Shown here piece by piece: positions 18,710 through 20,913 of a stretch of 20,913 nt of DNA. The notes beneath the pieces are model-generated. The model saw only the letters and a list, made by a program, of their open reading frames with translations, was not told where the DNA came from and did not search any database. Positions within the stretch are counted from its first letter, which is position 1. Each line of letters opens with the position of its first letter. A program made the position numbers and the translations under genes. This stretch comes from Cylindrobasidium torrendii FP15055 ss-10. Taxonomy: Eukaryota; Basidiomycota; Agaricomycetes; Agaricales; Physalacriaceae. The stretch is from positions 1 to 20,913 of the forward strand of contig KN880782.1 of the NCBI GenBank assembly GCA_000934385.1, given 5' to 3'.

Positions 18710-20124
18710 ATGTCCACCACGACGACGAGCACGACGACAAGCGCGATGCCAGCCAAGTCAAGTCCGCTGTCTTCATCATACGTGATGTCGACCAAGAAAG
18801 CGACTGCATCGTCCCCAGTGTCCCAGCTCGGTTCCCTTCTTGACGGCGCCGGCCGCGCATTCGTGAACCACGATTATCGCCTTACCCAGTCCCTCGTTGA
18901 TTCTGCATTTGCCCTTCTATCTCCTCCTACTTCTATCCCCGATACCTTGGACGACTTACGCTGCCGTTGGGAGGTGTTCCGCATCACGCTCGAAACCCAT
19001 GTCTATACAACCAGCTCAGTGTCGGATGATCTTCCCTCATATCTAAAAGAACTCCTCGTGCAATCTTCCCAGACGCTGATAACTGCTATGTACCAACGGT
19101 CACTTCTACTCTTCTCTCCACCGAATGCATCACCCAAGGCAATGAATGTAGTCCACGTCCCGCCGGCGGTCATCAGTACTCTCGTATTCGCCACTCTCAA
19201 GGTGAACTGCCCCGACGTCGGCCGAATTATTATTGAAGAATGGCTTGCGCGCCGCGACGCGTATACATTCCCTGGCCGCGACGAGGCGTACCGGAAACTA
19301 CTGGCCATATACTGCCTCCAGATTCTGCCGGCCTTAGATCTATGGGAATACGCACAGGAGTTTCTTGACTACGAGAGCGAGATGTCACACAAATCCCGAG
19401 AGGTGTGTTAAAAGCCAGAACAGACCAAATATAGGCTAACCCATTTGTCCAGCATCTGCGCAAAGCCCTTAACGATGCATATAACAAGTCCAAAGCTGCA
19501 GAGGCCGCTCCAACACCCACACCCAGTGCCCCGGGGTCCCCTCGTAGTCAATCTCCCGCGTTATCCAGCTCCTCGTCATCCTCATTGTCGACAACCTCAA
19601 CTCATACTGCCGTGCCCAACAGAGTCACGGGCATGCTGAACACCTCAACATCCACCCAGTCGGTCTCCTCGAATACTACAGCCAAACCTCGTTCGCAATC
19701 TCGCCGCAGGGCTTTGTCCCCCGACCGCAAGGAAAAATCTCCCGCACGATCTTCAACGCCGTACTCTGCGCCCCATGCCGCTCTCGTACGAGCCCATTCG
19801 TCGCCCGTAGCCGCACCGGCAACTGCAAGTGCCCAGGCTCCAGGCTTTCTGGCCTTAGTGAAGGCGTCTATCTCACCCTTACTCAGTTCATCTCGTGTGG
19901 TGACGCTGTTGATTTTCGGGGTCGTGTTTCCCCTCATATCGATGGTCGTGCGTCTGCGCAGACGGGCTGGTGGTGGTGGGCCATCTGCTACCACCGTGGA
20001 TGCTGTACGGAAGAGGCTGCAAGGAGTGAGCGGGGCTGAGGCTGGCTTGTTTAGCCGTGCTGTTGGGGAAGTGCTCAGAGTTGTGTCGGACACGGTGCGA
20101 ATGGCGGGTAGTGGGCTTGTATGA
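18710..20124 (+). CDS. Tail-anchored membrane protein, possibly PEX26-like peroxin, 454 aa
   Basis: Exons 18710-19402 and 19453-20124 with one 50-nt GT-AG intron; 231 + 224 codons including the stop. The start gives a Ser/Thr-rich N-terminus. Residues about 45-235 are helical and soluble-looking (GAGRAFVNHDYRLTQSLVDS, then IIEEWLARRDAYTFPG and LLAIYCLQILPALDLWEYAQ), resembling TPR-like helical repeats. A long low-complexity Ser/Pro/Arg region follows (about 250-375). Near the C-terminus there is a single hydrophobic helix, VVTLLIFGVVFPLISMVV, flanked by basic RLRRRA and a short tail. N-terminal helical domain plus a C-terminal anchor with basic flank is the layout of PEX26/Pex15-type peroxins, which tether the PEX1-PEX6 AAA ATPase to peroxisomes to recycle the PEX5 receptor. 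This name rests on layout and loose resemblance; a GET-pathway or other ER tail-anchored protein is an alternative. Confidence 0.88.
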
Positions 20125-20618
20125 TTTTTTTCTTCTTGATATCTACTTACTGTAACTTACCTACGCGTGTACTGGAGAACAGTGTTAATACTACGGAGTT
20201 GAGTTCGGGCCTTTCTTCGTGAAGTCCACATTTGACAGCAATCTGCAAAAGAGTGTTCAATGACATGGGCCGTAGGCAACTTCCGAACGAAACAGAGGAT
20301 GCGCCCTGGATCTATTCGTCAAAATACGAAGAATCGGCGAATGAATGAGTGCAGAGGAGTTCTCTGGTTTGCATCCAGCGGCCCCGCCGATGTGTCGATT
20401 CTTAATAGCCCACTATGTTGCGCGGAGTAGGAATTCTTGGGGTGTTCACCGGCCTTTTGAATGAGAAAAATCAAGGTGCATATATATAGTGGGTCTGCGC
20501 AAGGACTGCACCCAGCATGCGTTGGGACCTGGATCTGCACGGCCCGAAAGTTTATATCCATATCCGTACGAGTGGCTCAACAATGCCTCATCAGCCCACC
20601 TCTACCTCACACGATCGA

Positions 20619-20667
20619 GGTTTATTAAACCTGGTGCACCTGTCAGCAGCACCAGGCTTAATAAACC
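20619..20667. repeat. Hairpin with 19-bp arms and 11-nt loop
   Basis: The left arm GGTTTATTAAACCTGGTGC (20619-20637) and right arm GCACCAGGCTTAATAAACC (20649-20667) are inverted copies with a single mismatch (18 of 19 pair), separated by 11 nt. This is the longest inverted repeat I found in the window. It is not next to any recognised gene end: the nearest stop codon is about 500 bp away. A MITE-like element or a short hairpin RNA are possibilities. Confidence 0.75.
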
Positions 20668-20756
20668 AGAATTCTGCTAAGGGCGCGTGCAGGCAATATT
20701 TAGGACTTAACTTTGGCTGCAAAAGTAACTAAGGCTAGATATAGGCGGCTAAGTCT

Positions 20757-20782
20757 CCGGCAAGCAATCGGCTAATTGCCGG
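20757..20782. repeat. Inverted repeat CCGGCAA/TTGCCGG
   Basis: CCGGCAA at 20757-20763 and TTGCCGG at 20776-20782 are perfect inverted arms with a 12-nt spacer that itself carries AATCGGCTAA. It lies 90 bp after the larger hairpin. Confidence 0.5.
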
Positions 20783-20797
20783 GCTGTTCATGACGAC

Positions 20798-20832
20798 GCG
20801 TGGAGACGGCATCACGTTGCCGAATACCACGC
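20798..20832. repeat. Nested stem-loop (two-tier inverted repeat)
   Basis: Outer arms GCGTGG (20798-20803) and CCACGC (20827-20832) enclose inner arms CGGCA (20807-20811) and TGCCG (20818-20822) around a 6-nt loop. The two tiers share an axis, as in a bulged stem. It follows directly after the CCGGCAA repeat. Confidence 0.5.
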
Positions 20833-20913
20833 GCCTTCAGAATCATTGTCCCGCCGTCGTTCGGTGTCGTGTCCCGCTCACACGGGCCACATTCTGAGCT
20901 AGTAAATCAAATA

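Larger units (their letters stand above)
20125..20913. other. Non-coding right end with several inverted repeats
   Basis: No gene is recognised after the tail-anchored protein stop. Open frames up to 80 aa exist on both strands without family resemblance. A TATATATA run lies at about 20480-20487. Three inverted repeats cluster between 20619 and 20832 (listed separately), which may mark a small decayed mobile element or a structured transcript. Confidence 0.45.

Noticed and set aside
1..20913. CRISPR array, bacterial operon, prophage or plasmid origin.
   Set aside because: No regularly spaced repeats, no Shine-Dalgarno-linked polycistrons and all identified genes have spliceosomal introns or eukaryotic features.

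Overview
The window is nuclear DNA of a filamentous fungus, most likely a mushroom-forming basidiomycete (Agaricomycetes). Genes are split by many short GT-AG introns, mostly 45-60 nt. The proteins are eukaryotic housekeeping types, and two multi-pass membrane proteins look like families expanded in that group. Nothing bacterial, viral or plasmid-like was seen. There is no CRISPR array, and no transposase or reverse transcriptase reading frame was recognised.

Layout, left to right. (1) 622-2389, minus: RhoGAP protein, 8 exons, start codon unresolved. (2) 2390-5201: 2.8 kb with no recognisable gene. (3) 5202-7275, plus: DUF6534-type membrane protein in 21 small exons. (4) 7493-8320, minus: COQ9 (ubiquinone biosynthesis). 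(5) 8433-9396, plus: eIF3 subunit j (HCR1), divergent from COQ9 across 112 bp. (6) 10133-11633, plus: uncharacterised 7-TM protein. (7) 12088-13351, minus: FAD/NAD(P)H oxidoreductase of the AIF/AMID/FSP1 type. (8) 13775-15550, minus: vacuolar Ca2+/H+ exchanger, VCX1/CAX family. (9) 16428-17758, minus: type II DnaJ/Hsp40 of the Sis1/DNAJB1 type. (10) 18360-18430, minus: tRNA-Gly(CCC). (11) 18710-20124, plus: tail-anchored protein, possibly PEX26-like. (12) 20125-20913: non-coding, with several inverted repeats, including a 19-bp-arm hairpin.

I rebuilt exon structures by hand from splice signals, frame continuity and family resemblance. In every multi-exon model with a chosen start codon the exon lengths add up to a multiple of three. 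The genes look like independent housekeeping units rather than a pathway cluster. The loosest functional link is ubiquinone: COQ9 helps make it, and FSP1-type oxidoreductases can reduce it. RhoGAP, VCX1 and the two 7-TM proteins act at membranes or in signalling. eIF3j and the J-protein belong to translation and folding.

I did not find a convincing new multi-gene system. The features most worth a second look are the intron-saturated DUF6534 gene (exons of 9, 11, 12 and 16 nt, plus a GC-AG intron), the 7-TM protein with a DRY-like motif, and the hairpins at the right end.
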